Counted from the stretch's first letter, positions 47,742-57,122 are shown. The stretch is DNA of 64,000 nucleotides from Pauljensenia sp018375675 (GCA_041432705.1 JAPWAE010000004.1:62001-126000); one strand, 5' to 3'. Numbers and translations are program-made. The notes: generated by a model from the letters alone, not told the origin.

Positions 47742-48554
47742 ATGACTAGCAACGACACCAAGGCCACACAGAAAAAGGCCGAGGACACCTCCACCAACCT
47801 GTACAAGACACTGTTCTTCGTCACCGCGCCGATCACCGCGGTCCTCGCGGGCGCGTGCGTGTGGATGGGTGTTCAGCTCTCCTCCACCTCTCCGGCGAGC
47901 CAGGCAACCCCGGCGGCCACGCCGACCGCGGCCGAGCAGATGCCGCAGAACACGGAGACGGCGGCCCCCAGCCAGACGAATCCGAAGAACCTGGAGATCA
48001 TGAAGTCGTTCGTGCGTCACCAGGAGAACGACGCGCAGGCGAAGGGCGACATTAACGCTCCCGTGACGATGGTTCTCTTCTCTGACTTTGCGTGCCCCTA
48101 CTGCACGAAGTTCGCCCAGGAGATCGACCCCGCGCTGGCCGACCTCGTCGAGGATGGCACCCTGCGCGTGGAGTGGTACGACCTGGCACAGATCACCGAG
48201 ACTTCTCCCCTGGCAGCCCAGGCGGGCATCGCTGCGGGCGAGCAGGGTAAGTTCTGGGAGTTCCACGACGTCGTCTACCAGGCTGCAGATCCGACCGGTC
48301 ACCCCCAGTACTCCGAGCAGGCCCTCGTTGACTTCGCAGCCAAGGCGGGTGTGCCCGACCTGGATAAGTTCCGCGAGACGATGCTCTCCGACCACACCGC
48401 CACGACGGTGAAGGCAGCCAAGGAGCGTGCTCACCAGTCCGGCATCACCGGCACACCCACCATGTTCATCAACAAGGCGTTCGTCAGCGGCTACCGCGAC
48501 GCCGCCTACATCCGCAACACGATCCTCGACCAGGCGGCACAGTCCGCGTCCTGA
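47742..48554 (+). CDS. Membrane-anchored DsbA-like thioredoxin-fold protein
   Basis: A 270-residue protein from the ATG at 47742 (GGGAG upstream). Transmembrane anchor (about 21-45), Ser/Thr/Pro/Ala-rich linker (about 50-85), then a DsbA/thioredoxin domain with active site FACPYC (about residue 120), helical insertion, and the cis-proline loop TGTPTMFIN (about 236). Would form or shuffle disulfides in exported proteins. Family members with CPYC are usually oxidases paired with VKOR in actinobacteria. VKOR is not in view. Confidence 0.9.
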   Translation: MTSNDTKATQKKAEDTSTNLYKTLFFVTAPITAVLAGACVWMGVQLSSTSPASQATPAATPTAAEQMPQNTETAAPSQTNPKNLEIMKSFVRHQENDAQAKGDINAPVTMVLFSDFACPYCTKFAQEIDPALADLVEDGTLRVEWYDLAQITETSPLAAQAGIAAGEQGKFWEFHDVVYQAADPTGHPQYSEQALVDFAAKAGVPDLDKFRETMLSDHTATTVKAAKERAHQSGITGTPTMFINKAFVSGYRDAAYIRNTILDQAAQSAS

Positions 48555-48603
48555 CGCGAGGAGCCGCGCCGCAAGGATGCTCGGCGCGGGAGAGATGAAC
48601 AAA

Positions 48604-48640
48604 AGGGGCGGCCCGGAAGGATTCCTTCCGGGCCGCCCCT
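48604..48640. terminator. Strong bidirectional terminator
   Basis: A perfect 17-bp stem (AGGGGCGGCCCGGAAGG) with loop ATT between the convergent dsbA-like gene and groES. Confidence 0.9.
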
Positions 48641-48663
48641 GTAGCGTTCAGTGTGCGAAGCGC

Positions 48664-48960
48664 TCAGCGCTCCACGACCGCCAGCACGTCACGCGAGGAC
48701 AGGATCTGGAACTCCTGGCCGTCGTACTTGACCTCGGTGCCGCCGTAGCGCGAGTAGATGACGACGTCGCCGACCTTGACGTCGACGGGGATACGGTTAC
48801 CGTTATCGTCCACGCGGCCGGGGCCCACGGCGATAACTTCGCCTTCCTGCGGCTTCTCCTTGGCGGTGTCCGGAATGACCAGGCCGGAGGCGGTGGTCTG
48901 CTCGGCCTCAACCTGGCGGATGACGATGCGGTCCTCGAGGGGCTTGATGGAGATCGACAT
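48664..48960 (-). CDS. groES: Co-chaperonin GroES
   Basis: 98 residues. IKPLEDRIVIRQVEAEQTT start, mobile loop TTASGLVIPDTAKEKPQEG (about 22-40), VDVKVGDVVIYSRYGGTEVKYDG and the C-terminal strand. Caps the GroEL chaperonin. Start ATG 48960 with AAAGGGAG upstream. A 17-bp terminator lies 24 bp past the stop, so groEL is not co-transcribed, unlike the common groESL operon. A CIRCE site lies about 120 bp upstream, pointing to HrcA control. Confidence 0.98.
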   Translation of the reverse strand: MSISIKPLEDRIVIRQVEAEQTTASGLVIPDTAKEKPQEGEVIAVGPGRVDDNGNRIPVDVKVGDVVIYSRYGGTEVKYDGQEFQILSSRDVLAVVER

Positions 48961-49063
48961 TGTCGCTCCCTTTCTTCTTTGTCACGAAGGTGCTCGTCCT
49001 TTCCCTGCCGTCGCGGGGGTCAGGTGCAGGACCGGTCGCGGGTGTTCCCGCGCTTCCTCCACG

Positions 49064-49069
49064 AGTGTA
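49064..49069 (-). promoter_or_regulatory. -10 element of groES
   Basis: TACACT on the minus strand. TTGCCC lies 18 bp upstream inside the CIRCE element, so HrcA binding would cover the -35. Confidence 0.45.
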
Positions 49070-49078
49070 GGCGCGGTC

Positions 49079-49105
49079 CTGGCACTCGGGCAAGCTGAGT
49101 GCCAG
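49079..49105. promoter_or_regulatory. CIRCE element (HrcA operator)
   Basis: CTGGCACTC-N9-GAGTGCCAG is a perfect 9-9-9 inverted repeat that keeps the GCACTC/GAGTGC core of the consensus TTAGCACTC-N9-GAGTGCTAA. Confidence 0.9.
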
Positions 49106-49181
49106 GCACGTTCACCCTGGGCGAGACGCCGCCCGCGCCTCGCACCGCAGGCCCCGCACGGCCTCGTCCCTGAAGAGATGG

Positions 49182-49187
49182 GACAAT
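49182..49187 (+). promoter_or_regulatory. -10 element of the 49194 methyltransferase gene (leaderless)
   Basis: GACAAT ends 6 nt before the GTG at 49194. Confidence 0.45.
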
Positions 49188-49193
49188 GAGCGG

Positions 49194-50435
49194 GTGAGCG
49201 CCCTGACCCCCATTCTGTCCTCCCCCGGCTGGGAGCTGCTGGAGTCCCTGCAAGCGAAGCAGGCCACCAACCCCATCCCGCTGCCCGAGCTCGGATCCGC
49301 CCTGCGCGCCTCCGGCCTCGACGCAGAGCTCGTGGTCGCAGTCCTCACCCAGCTGGCCCTGCGCCAGGCCGCGCGCTCAAAATTTGGCCCATTTGCCTCC
49401 CACATGGTGTTCACGCGCGACGGCCTCGAGCAGGCGACGCGCCTCGTCGTGGCAGCGCGCCACGCACAGCGCTTCAGGGACTGCGGTGCGACACGCGTCG
49501 CGGACCTGGGCTGTGGCATCGGGTCGGATGCCATGGCGATCGCCGGCCTGGGCATGAACGTGCTGGCGGTCGACATCGATCCCGATACCGCCGGCGCCGT
49601 GGCCGCGAACCTGCGGGCCTTCGAGGGGTCCGAAGTGCGCCTGGGGGACGTCACCGACCTCGACATGGACGAACTGTCCGCCGAGGGCATCGACGCGATC
49701 TTTGCGGATCCCGCCCGTCGCACAGGTGCCTCGCGCGGGTCGGCGCGCATCACGGACCCGGAACAGTGGTCCCCTCCCCTCTCGCTCGCCCTCGGCTGGG
49801 CCACAACGATCGACCGCGTCGGCATCAAGGTGGCACCGGGCATCGCGTACGAGCACATCCCCTCCTCCTGGCACGCGCAGTGGGTGAGCGTGGGCGGCGA
49901 CCTCGTCGAGGCCTCCCTCTGGTCCCCCGCACTGTCCCCCGAGGGCCGCGGACGCTCGTGCCTCCTCTTGGACGAGGCAGGGGCCGCCCATTCGCTCTCC
50001 ACACCCGACGGGTATGCACCCAACGCCCCCGCTGCCCGCGTGGAGGTCGCGCCCCTGGGCACGATGGTCGCCGAACCCGACAGCGCAGTCATCCGCTCGG
50101 GGCTCCTGGGACGCCTCGCGGACGAGGTCGGCGCGGGCATCGTGTCCGAGAAGATCGCCTACCTGACGGGGGACGACCTGCCCGATTCCCCCTTCTACGA
50201 CCGCTTCGAGGTCCTCGCAGTGACCAACCTGCGAGCAAAGGCGATTTCCGCCGAGCTGCGCACGCGCGGCGCAGGCAGCGTCGAGATCAAGAAGCGCGGC
50301 GCCGACATCAACCCCGATGACCTGCGTAAATCGTTGAAACTGGGCGGTGGAGACGAGCCGCTGACCGTCATCGCGACGCGCGTGGACGGGCGTCACCGCG
50401 CGATCATCTGCCGACGGTTGGCTAAAAACCTGTAA
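49194..50435 (+). CDS. SAM-dependent methyltransferase with THUMP-like C-terminal domain
   Basis: A 413-residue protein. A helical N-terminal segment (1-75) precedes a class I methyltransferase core: VADLGCGIGSDAMAIAGLG (about 102-120), LAVDIDPDTAGAVAANLRA, and IFADPARRTGASRG, where the DPAR loop resembles RNA cap/tRNA guanine-N2 methyltransferases. The C-terminal 100 residues (YDRFEVLAVTNLRAKAISAELRTRGAGSVEIKKRG) match the THUMP-like domain of actinobacterial homologues, suggesting an RNA substrate. GTG start at 49194 without a ribosome site. Confidence 0.85.
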   Translation: MSALTPILSSPGWELLESLQAKQATNPIPLPELGSALRASGLDAELVVAVLTQLALRQAARSKFGPFASHMVFTRDGLEQATRLVVAARHAQRFRDCGATRVADLGCGIGSDAMAIAGLGMNVLAVDIDPDTAGAVAANLRAFEGSEVRLGDVTDLDMDELSAEGIDAIFADPARRTGASRGSARITDPEQWSPPLSLALGWATTIDRVGIKVAPGIAYEHIPSSWHAQWVSVGGDLVEASLWSPALSPEGRGRSCLLLDEAGAAHSLSTPDGYAPNAPAARVEVAPLGTMVAEPDSAVIRSGLLGRLADEVGAGIVSEKIAYLTGDDLPDSPFYDRFEVLAVTNLRAKAISAELRTRGAGSVEIKKRGADINPDDLRKSLKLGGGDEPLTVIATRVDGRHRAIICRRLAKNL

Positions 50436-50500
50436 GAAAGCTCTCCACCGACACCGCTCGTCGCCCTGCCACAATGGAAGAAGCCAGCGAAAGGATTGAC

Positions 50501-51670
50501 ATGTCTTTGCCCTTCGGTTCCTCCCAGCGTTCCACGATCGGTGTCGAGTGGGAGCTCCAGCTCGTTGACCGCGACTCCCACGACCTGCGCCAGAGCGCGG
50601 ATGCGATCATCGACCGCGCCACGACCGACGGCAAGCTCTACCCGGGCGTCCACCGCGAGATGCTGCTGAACACGATCGAGGTCGTCTCCAAGCCGCGCAC
50701 GACCGTCGCCGAGTGCATGGACGACCTGACGGACTGCATCGACTACCTGACCCCCCTGGCTTCGGACCTTCGCATCGACCTGGCCACCGCCGGCACGCAC
50801 CCCTTCGCGCGCCCCGGCCGCCAGCGCGTCACCGACTCGGAGCGCTACGCGCAGCTGGTGGAGCGCACTGCCTACTGGGGGCATCAGATGCTCCTGTACG
50901 GCGTCCACGTGCACGTCGGCGTCGAGGATCGCGCGAAGATCCTCCCGATCCAGGCTGCCCTCACTGCCCACCTGGGCCACCTGCAGGCGATCTCCGCGTC
51001 CTCTCCCTTCTGGGCGGGCGAGGACACGGGCTACGCGTCCAACCGCGCGATGGTCTTCCAGCAGCTGCCCACTGCCGGTATTCCGCGCCAGTTCGCGACG
51101 TGGGAGGACCTCGAGGCCTACACGGACGACATGATCCGCACCGGCGTCATCGAGGGCTTCGACGAGGTCCGCTGGGACATCCGCCCCTCGCCGGCCTTCG
51201 GCACGATCGAGAACCGCGTGTACGACGCCGCGACCAACGCGACCGAGGTCGGCACCTTCGCAGCCTTCACCCACGTCCTCGTCGAGCACTTCTCGCGCCT
51301 GTACGATGCGGGTGAACCGCTTCCCTCCCTGCCGGATTGGTTCGTTGCCGAAAACAAGTGGCGCTCGGCGCGATATGGCATGGACGCAACCCTTATCGTC
51401 TCGCGCGACGGCACGACCGAGAGCGCGCGCGACGGCATCGCTCGTTTGAAGGAAGAGCTGGCCCCCGTGGCCGCCGACCTGAACTGCGCGCGCGAGTTCG
51501 CCGGACTGGAGACGATCCTGATGATCGGGGCCTCCTACGAGCGCCAGCGCGCCGTCGCGGCGGCCGCTCGCCCCGGCCAGGGCCTCGACGCGGTCGTGGA
51601 CCTCATGCGCGCGGAGATGAGCGCGGGGCGCCCCCTGGCTCTCGCCGAATTCGCGACCCTGAACGTCTGA
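50501..51670 (+). CDS. YbdK-type carboxylate-amine ligase (GCS2 family)
   Basis: A 389-residue ATP-dependent ligase of the glutamate-cysteine ligase 2 family. STIGVEWELQLVDRDSHDLR (about 8-27), EMLLNTIEVVS, GTHPFAR, YGVHVHVGVEDRAK, the signature SASSPFWAGEDTGYASNRAMVFQQLPTAG (about 166-194) and WDIRPSPAFGTIENRVYDA. The ATG at 50501 has AAAGGA 8 nt upstream. An ATG at 50474 would add nine residues. Weak gamma-glutamylcysteine synthetase activity is known for E. coli YbdK; the physiological substrate is unknown. EgtA-like ergothioneine synthesis is possible but not supported by neighbours. Confidence 0.92.
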   Translation: MSLPFGSSQRSTIGVEWELQLVDRDSHDLRQSADAIIDRATTDGKLYPGVHREMLLNTIEVVSKPRTTVAECMDDLTDCIDYLTPLASDLRIDLATAGTHPFARPGRQRVTDSERYAQLVERTAYWGHQMLLYGVHVHVGVEDRAKILPIQAALTAHLGHLQAISASSPFWAGEDTGYASNRAMVFQQLPTAGIPRQFATWEDLEAYTDDMIRTGVIEGFDEVRWDIRPSPAFGTIENRVYDAATNATEVGTFAAFTHVLVEHFSRLYDAGEPLPSLPDWFVAENKWRSARYGMDATLIVSRDGTTESARDGIARLKEELAPVAADLNCAREFAGLETILMIGASYERQRAVAAAARPGQGLDAVVDLMRAEMSAGRPLALAEFATLNV

Positions 51671-51684
51671 CGCTTTCGAACCGT

Positions 51685-51712
51685 TGCCCCGCGTCTTTAC
51701 CGGCGCGGGGCA
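51685..51712 (+). terminator. Terminator of the YbdK-type gene
   Basis: TGCCCCGCG/CGCGGGGCA stem with a 10-nt loop, 14 bp after the stop. Confidence 0.75.
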
Positions 51713-51816
51713 CTGTCGTCACCATCACACACTCACAGACAGCATTCAGGTGACTCTCAGAACGCCGACGTATCCTTGATGTGGCTCAAAAAGTGACGCT
51801 GAGAGGACACTCGCCC

Positions 51817-54480
51817 GTGGTACAGGAAGCAACACAGACACCCGATGCCGGCGGCGCACCATCGACGCTCGTCAGGATCACGTCCCCCATCGGGGTGACC
51901 CTGCAGACTGTGTGGTTATTACTCTCCTCACTAGCCCACCTCACCGTCCGCTGGCTGTCGCGGTGCCCGGCTACCGCCGTCCTTACGGTCGCCCTGACGA
52001 TCGTGTCGGCGACCTACTGGGTCTGGCGTAATCAATTCACAGCCCTCGAGGCCACCCCGTCCAGCCCTCACTGGTGGTCAATTCTCTCCTCCGTCGGCGC
52101 GGTTCCCGGCAATTTCATCGCCACAGCCGTGCTCGGCATCGCCACGATGATCATTGCGGGCGGCGCCGCCGAGAGGCACCTCGGTACGCGCGCGTGGGTG
52201 GCGGCAGCCGTTGCCGGCCAGGTCGTCGGCGTCGCCGCCACGTGGCTGACGCTTCCCCTGCTCACCAAGGTGTTCACCATGTGGGGGCAGACGATCGATG
52301 CGGGGAGCCTGTGGGGCACAAGCCTCATCCTCGTTGCCCTCGTGGGCGCCGCAGCGCAGTCGCTGGCCTCTCACTGGCGCTGGCGCGCCCATTTCCTCCT
52401 CATCGGAATCCTCCTCCTGTCGGCGGCGATCCTCGGATCGGCGATCTCGTATGCGCGCGTGTGGGCGCTCCTCGCGGGCATCGTAGCCGCGCGGCTGGCG
52501 GGGGTTCGCGGGGCGCGCAGCGATTCCGGAAACGACATCACGATCGGACGTCAGCTTGCCTCCGTCGCCGCCCTGTGCTGGGCGTGCGCGGCGGCGCTGA
52601 CCGTTGTTTCTTCGGCCCCCGAGGGACCGCTCGCACAGATGCGCTGGTCGCTGGGCCCCGCGTGGTGGCTCGAGGGGCGCACGGGCGTCATCACGACTCT
52701 GCTGTGCCTGGCCCCTATCACGCTCCAGCTAATCTTCGCCTACGGGCTGCGCAAGGGCAGGCGCGCCGCCTACTTCGGCACCCTCATCCTCCAGCTGGTC
52801 CTCGGTCTGTCGACGGTCGCGGCGACGGGTGTCGCACTCACCCAGGGCACCGACGAGAACGGGATGGCCAGGCCCGAGCTCGTCACCACGGCCTCGCTCC
52901 TCCTCGTTCCGGTGATCCTCAACGCCGCCCTGTGCGTCATCACGTGGTGGGTGCGCCGTTCCTTCACGATTCACGCGGAGCCCTCCACGACCTCGACCCT
53001 GCTGCGGCGCTGGCTGCTCCTCATGGTCGGCTGCGCGGGCGCGGTCCTCATCCTCGGGTTCCTCACGAGCGACTCCTTCGTCCCCCTCGAGGCCCTCAAC
53101 TCCGGCGACGACGTGACCGTCACCGACTATGCGACTCCCCTGCAGATCCTCCACGATTACACCCTTGCGCTGCTCCCCACGGCGACGGCCTCGATCTTCG
53201 AGCCGTCCCTGGTTCCGATGACCCTCTTCGCCGAGGCACCCGTCCTGTGGGTCCCCCTCGTCGCCTGGGTCGGCACCCTCGCCATCATCCTGAGCGCGCT
53301 GCTCGCCCGGCCTCGTATCCCGCTGTCCTCGCCGCTCGAGAGCCTCACGCCGCTCCTGCGCACCCACGGTGCAGGAACCCTCGGGTGGATGCAGACCTGG
53401 GAGGGCAACCAGGTGTGGGTGTCCCCTTCCGGCGAGGCCGGGGTCGCCTACCGCGGGTCGGGCGGCGTCGCTCTGACGGTCACAGACCTGGCGTACGAGC
53501 CGGGCAAGGCCTCCGAGGCGATCGCGCAGTTCTCGTCCTTCGCGTCCACCTCGGGCCTGACCCCCGCGCTCTACTCGGTCCACGAGGAGCTCGCGCAGGC
53601 CGCGCGAGAGGAGGGCTGGACGATCATGCAGGTTGCCGAAGAGTCACTGCTGGACCTCCCCGACCTCGCTTTCAAGGGCAAGGCCTACCAGGACGTGCGC
53701 ACCGCCATGAACCACGCAACCCGCGAGGGCGTTGAGGCCGTGTGGACCACCTGGGAGGAGTGCCCGGCAGGCTGGCGCGATCAGATCACCGTCATCTCCG
53801 ATACGTGGAGCGATGACAAGGCCCTACCTGAGATGAGCTTTACGCTCGGCGGTGTACCCGAACTCGCTGTCCCCGAGACGCGCATCCTGGTCGCCATCGA
53901 CGAGGAGTCGACGATCCACGCCGTGACCTCGTGGCTGCCGATCTACCGCGACGGAACAGTCATCGGCCTGACCCTGGACGTCATGCGTCGGCGTACAACC
54001 GGGTGGCGTCCCGCGATCGAGTTCCTCATCGGCAAGGCAGCCCTGGCGGCGCAGGAAGAAGGGCTAGAGATCCTGTCTCTGTCGGGTGCGCCCCTGTCGC
54101 GCTCGGCCGATGACACCTCGGCCTTTGGCCCCCTCACCGACGCGCTGGCCGCCATCATGGAGCCACTCTACGGCTTCACCTCGCTGCACGCGTTCAAGCG
54201 TAAGTTCAAGCCCCGCACGCAGTCCCTGTACCTGGCGGTGCCGGATCCGGCCTCTCTTGCGACCGTCGGACTGGCCATCTCGCACGCCTACGTGCCCCAC
54301 GTATCCCCCGCGCAGACCCTCACGCTCGTCGCCTCCGTCGCCGGAGGCCTCGCCAAGCTCGCCGCTAAAGGCGTCGGTGACCTGCGATCGACCCGAGCAG
54401 CCTCGCGGGAAAGCACATCCGCTGCGGACGCACTCGCTGCCACGGCCTCGTCCGATGGGAGCGGAAAGGAGCACCGATGA
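51817..54480 (+). CDS. Putative aminoacyl-phosphatidylglycerol synthase (MprF/LysX C-terminal domain with multi-pass N terminus)
   Basis: An 887-residue protein. The N-terminal half (about 20-520) has around a dozen hydrophobic segments, beginning with a rhomboid-like portion. The C-terminal domain (about 540-830) is the DUF2156/MprF transferase: LGWMQTWEGNQVWVSPSGEAGVAYR, MNHATREGVEA, FTLGGVPE, MRRRTTGWRPAIEFLIGKAAL, LSLSGAPLSR and ASLHAFKRKFKPRTQSLYLAVPD. Such enzymes move an amino acid from tRNA to phosphatidylglycerol, lowering surface charge and cationic-peptide sensitivity. The GTG at 51817 has AGAGGAC 8 nt upstream. A GTG at 51781 is in frame and may be used instead. Coupled to the esterase that follows. 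Amino acid specificity unknown. Confidence 0.85.
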   Translation: MVQEATQTPDAGGAPSTLVRITSPIGVTLQTVWLLLSSLAHLTVRWLSRCPATAVLTVALTIVSATYWVWRNQFTALEATPSSPHWWSILSSVGAVPGNFIATAVLGIATMIIAGGAAERHLGTRAWVAAAVAGQVVGVAATWLTLPLLTKVFTMWGQTIDAGSLWGTSLILVALVGAAAQSLASHWRWRAHFLLIGILLLSAAILGSAISYARVWALLAGIVAARLAGVRGARSDSGNDITIGRQLASVAALCWACAAALTVVSSAPEGPLAQMRWSLGPAWWLEGRTGVITTLLCLAPITLQLIFAYGLRKGRRAAYFGTLILQLVLGLSTVAATGVALTQGTDENGMARPELVTTASLLLVPVILNAALCVITWWVRRSFTIHAEPSTTSTLLRRWLLLMVGCAGAVLILGFLTSDSFVPLEALNSGDDVTVTDYATPLQILHDYTLALLPTATASIFEPSLVPMTLFAEAPVLWVPLVAWVGTLAIILSALLARPRIPLSSPLESLTPLLRTHGAGTLGWMQTWEGNQVWVSPSGEAGVAYRGSGGVALTVTDLAYEPGKASEAIAQFSSFASTSGLTPALYSVHEELAQAAREEGWTIMQVAEESLLDLPDLAFKGKAYQDVRTAMNHATREGVEAVWTTWEECPAGWRDQITVISDTWSDDKALPEMSFTLGGVPELAVPETRILVAIDEESTIHAVTSWLPIYRDGTVIGLTLDVMRRRTTGWRPAIEFLIGKAALAAQEEGLEILSLSGAPLSRSADDTSAFGPLTDALAAIMEPLYGFTSLHAFKRKFKPRTQSLYLAVPDPASLATVGLAISHAYVPHVSPAQTLTLVASVAGGLAKLAAKGVGDLRSTRAASRESTSAADALAATASSDGSGKEHR

Positions 54481-56051
54481 GCGCCCTGGGAAACATCCCC
54501 CTGACCTCGATCAAGACCCTCGCGGTAGTCGCCGTCCTGGCGATTCTGTCTCTGTTGGCTGGGGCTTCTCTGCTTGCGCGCTCGGCCCCGTCGCGCTGCC
54601 CGGGACGCGCGAGGCGGTGGCTCGGGCGCACGGTCATCCTCCTCGTTCCCACAATCCTCATCGCGTCCGCGGGGGCCCTCGTCTTCAATCGCTCGCTCGG
54701 GCTCGTAAAAACCAGCGGGGACCTGGCAAAACTCGTGTTCTCAACCGTCGTCGGAACGAGCGCCCAGTCCGGTGGAGAGGCCGACGTCGAGGCGCAGTCC
54801 GCCGCCGTATCCGAACTCGACGCGACCTTCACAAAGACCGAAGACGGCATGCTCCAGACCACCTGGACCGGCCCGTCAAGCGGGATCACTCTCCCCGTCT
54901 TCGTCATCACCCCACGCGACTACTCCCCTACCGACGGCAAGACCTACGCGGTCATCGAGCTTCTCCACGGCTACCCGGGCGAGGCCGACGGCACGATGCA
55001 GGGCGCGCAGGTTCAGGAAGCGCTCAACAACGCCATCGACGCGGGGATCATCCCGCCAACAATCATCGTCGGCCCCTCCCTCAGCGTCGACGAGGAGGCC
55101 CACGACTGCGCCGACATCGAGGGGCGTCCCGCCGTCTACACGTGGGTGTCCCACGACGTCCCCGAGATGATTCGGCACAATTTCCCCAATACGACCTCCA
55201 ATCGCGACGCCTGGATGATCGGCGGATTCTCTGCCGGCGCCTACTGCGCGATCTGGACGGCCCTGCGCACGCCCGAGACCTACGGCGCCGCCGCCTCTCT
55301 GTCCGGTTATGACACGCAGATCGAGGGACAGATGACCAACCAGGGCGACCAGTACCTGTCCGACAACACGCTGTCGATCATGCTCGCAAATCGCACTCCC
55401 GACGGGATGCGCATCTACGCGATGGCCGCGGGCGACGATGCCGTTGGCGGCGCATACACCGCCCTCAAGATGGCGGCAGCCGTCAAGGAACCCGACAGCG
55501 TCACCACGGACGTGCCTCCGACGGGCGGGCACGCGGGACCACTGTGGCGCGAGCACATTCCGACGATGCTGGCGTGGTGGGGGTCCTCCGACCGGGTCTC
55601 CCGGGCCGTCGGCGCCGCTTCGACGGCGGCAACCGCACAGTCCTCCGACGCTAGCGCCTCCATCGTCCCGGTGACGACCGTGACGCACGAGGTCCGGCCG
55701 ACCGCCCCGAACGGGTACCTGACGCTGGGCCTCCTGATCGCCGGCGTGCTCGTCTCACTCGTGGTCGCGTGGACTGTCGCGCCACGCTGGCAGCTGCACC
55801 GTCACGACGACGAGCGCGAACAGGCCGACGACCATCCGCACCGGGCGCGTCACCGCGCGCAACGCTCGGGTCTCTTCGCCTCTGTACCGCGTCCCGCGCT
55901 CCGAGGACTCGGATACCTGGCGCGTCTGACGTCGCTCGGGGCGGCCGCGGTAAGCGCGGCGCTCCTCATCGGTATCGCCGCCAACATGGTGGGCGGCTTC
56001 TACACCTCGTGGAGCTCGATCGCGCAGAGCTTCATGGACGGCCTGCGCTAG
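54477..56051 (+). CDS. Membrane-anchored alpha/beta-hydrolase (esterase family)
   Basis: A 524-residue protein with two N-terminal hydrophobic segments (about 12-32, 50-70). An esterase D/antigen 85-like hydrolase domain follows (about 115-375), with oxyanion loop ELLHGYPGEADG, nucleophile elbow GGFSAGAYCA (Ser near 247) and late His in GGHAGPLWREH. Two more hydrophobic segments lie near 420-440 and 485-505. Its ATG overlaps the synthase stop by 4 bp (ATGA). In other bacteria hydrolases coupled to aminoacyl-phosphatidylglycerol synthases remove the amino acid again (for example AhyD of Enterococcus). I infer the same here; the domain itself could also be an acyltransferase. Confidence 0.8.
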   Translation: MSALGNIPLTSIKTLAVVAVLAILSLLAGASLLARSAPSRCPGRARRWLGRTVILLVPTILIASAGALVFNRSLGLVKTSGDLAKLVFSTVVGTSAQSGGEADVEAQSAAVSELDATFTKTEDGMLQTTWTGPSSGITLPVFVITPRDYSPTDGKTYAVIELLHGYPGEADGTMQGAQVQEALNNAIDAGIIPPTIIVGPSLSVDEEAHDCADIEGRPAVYTWVSHDVPEMIRHNFPNTTSNRDAWMIGGFSAGAYCAIWTALRTPETYGAAASLSGYDTQIEGQMTNQGDQYLSDNTLSIMLANRTPDGMRIYAMAAGDDAVGGAYTALKMAAAVKEPDSVTTDVPPTGGHAGPLWREHIPTMLAWWGSSDRVSRAVGAASTAATAQSSDASASIVPVTTVTHEVRPTAPNGYLTLGLLIAGVLVSLVVAWTVAPRWQLHRHDDEREQADDHPHRARHRAQRSGLFASVPRPALRGLGYLARLTSLGAAAVSAALLIGIAANMVGGFYTSWSSIAQSFMDGLR

Positions 56052-56066
56052 GCCCGCGGGCCGCTC

Positions 56067-57122
56067 TCAGGCGCGCGGCGCCAGGTACGTCGTCGTCAGC
56101 TCCATGCCCGAATCCGGGGAGAAGTCCCAGTCCGACGGCGGCAGGCCGGCCGCGACCAGCTCGGAGCCAATCGCCGCGATCTGAGCACCGTTGTCCGTGC
56201 AGAAGCGCAGAGGGGGCATGCGAACCTGCACGCCGGCCGCCTCGGCCCTCTCAGCCAGCAGGGCACGCAGTCGGGAGTTCGCAGAGAATCCACCGCCCAC
56301 GACGATCGTGTCACATCCGGTGTCCAGTGCAGCGCGCACGGCCTTCGCGGTGAGGGAATCGTTGACGGCCTCGGAGAAGGCGGCGCACACGTTCTCCTTG
56401 CTGACGACCTCGCCGCGCGCGGTCGCGCCCTCAATGTATCGGGCGACGGCGGTCTTCAGGCCCGAGAAGGAGAAGTCGTACTTGTGCCGCTCCTTATCCT
56501 TGCCGGCAGCCAGGCCGCGCGGGAAACGGATCGCCTCGCGATCCCCCTGCTGAGACAGACGGTCCACGTGCGGGCCGCCCGGGTAGGGCAAGTCGAGGAG
56601 GCGCCCGACCTTGTCGAAGGCCTCACCCGCAGCGTCGTCCAGGGTTCCGCCCAGCTCGACAACATCGGTCGCAATGTTGCGGATCTCGAGGATGTTGGAG
56701 TGGCCGCCGGAGACAACGAGTCCGATGAAGTGCTCGGGGAGCGGCCCGTCAGCGAGCTTATCGACGGCCAGGTGGCCGATCACGTGGTTGACGCCGTACA
56801 GGGGCTTGCCCAGCGACGAGGCCAGCGCCTTCGCCGCGCAGATACCGACGGTCAGCGAACCAACGAGGCCCGGTCCGGCCGCGACCGCGATCGCGTCCAC
56901 ATCCGCCAGGGTCACTCCGGCCTCGTCGAGCGCAGCATCCAGCGTGGGCAGGAAGGACTCGAGGTGCGCGCGCGACGCGATCTCAGGGATGATGCCGCCG
57001 TAGCGGGCGTACTCATCCATCGACGTGGCCGTGCGGTCGACCAGCAGCTGCGTACCGCGCACGAGGCCGATGCCTGTCTCGTCGCAGGTTGACTCAATAC
57101 CAAGGACCAGGGGTTCACTCAC
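56067..57122 (-). CDS. tsaD: tRNA N6-adenosine threonylcarbamoyltransferase
   Basis: Catalytic subunit for t6A37 modification of ANN-decoding tRNAs, working with TsaB and TsaE (both at the right end of the window). 351 residues from the GTG at 57122. LGIESTCDETGIGLV (1-19), metal-binding HVIGH (about 111-115; first ligand set), VVSGGHSNI, GGTLDDAAGEAFDKVGRLL, FSFSGLKTAV and VGGGFSANSRLR. Terminal metal Asp is in RFCTDNGAQIAAIG. Longer in-frame starts overlap the next small gene's region and lack homology. tsaD is separated from tsaE-tsaB-rimI by sdhCAB and a small membrane gene. Confidence 0.97.
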   Translation of the reverse strand: MSEPLVLGIESTCDETGIGLVRGTQLLVDRTATSMDEYARYGGIIPEIASRAHLESFLPTLDAALDEAGVTLADVDAIAVAAGPGLVGSLTVGICAAKALASSLGKPLYGVNHVIGHLAVDKLADGPLPEHFIGLVVSGGHSNILEIRNIATDVVELGGTLDDAAGEAFDKVGRLLDLPYPGGPHVDRLSQQGDREAIRFPRGLAAGKDKERHKYDFSFSGLKTAVARYIEGATARGEVVSKENVCAAFSEAVNDSLTAKAVRAALDTGCDTIVVGGGFSANSRLRALLAERAEAAGVQVRMPPLRFCTDNGAQIAAIGSELVAAGLPPSDWDFSPDSGMELTTTYLAPRA

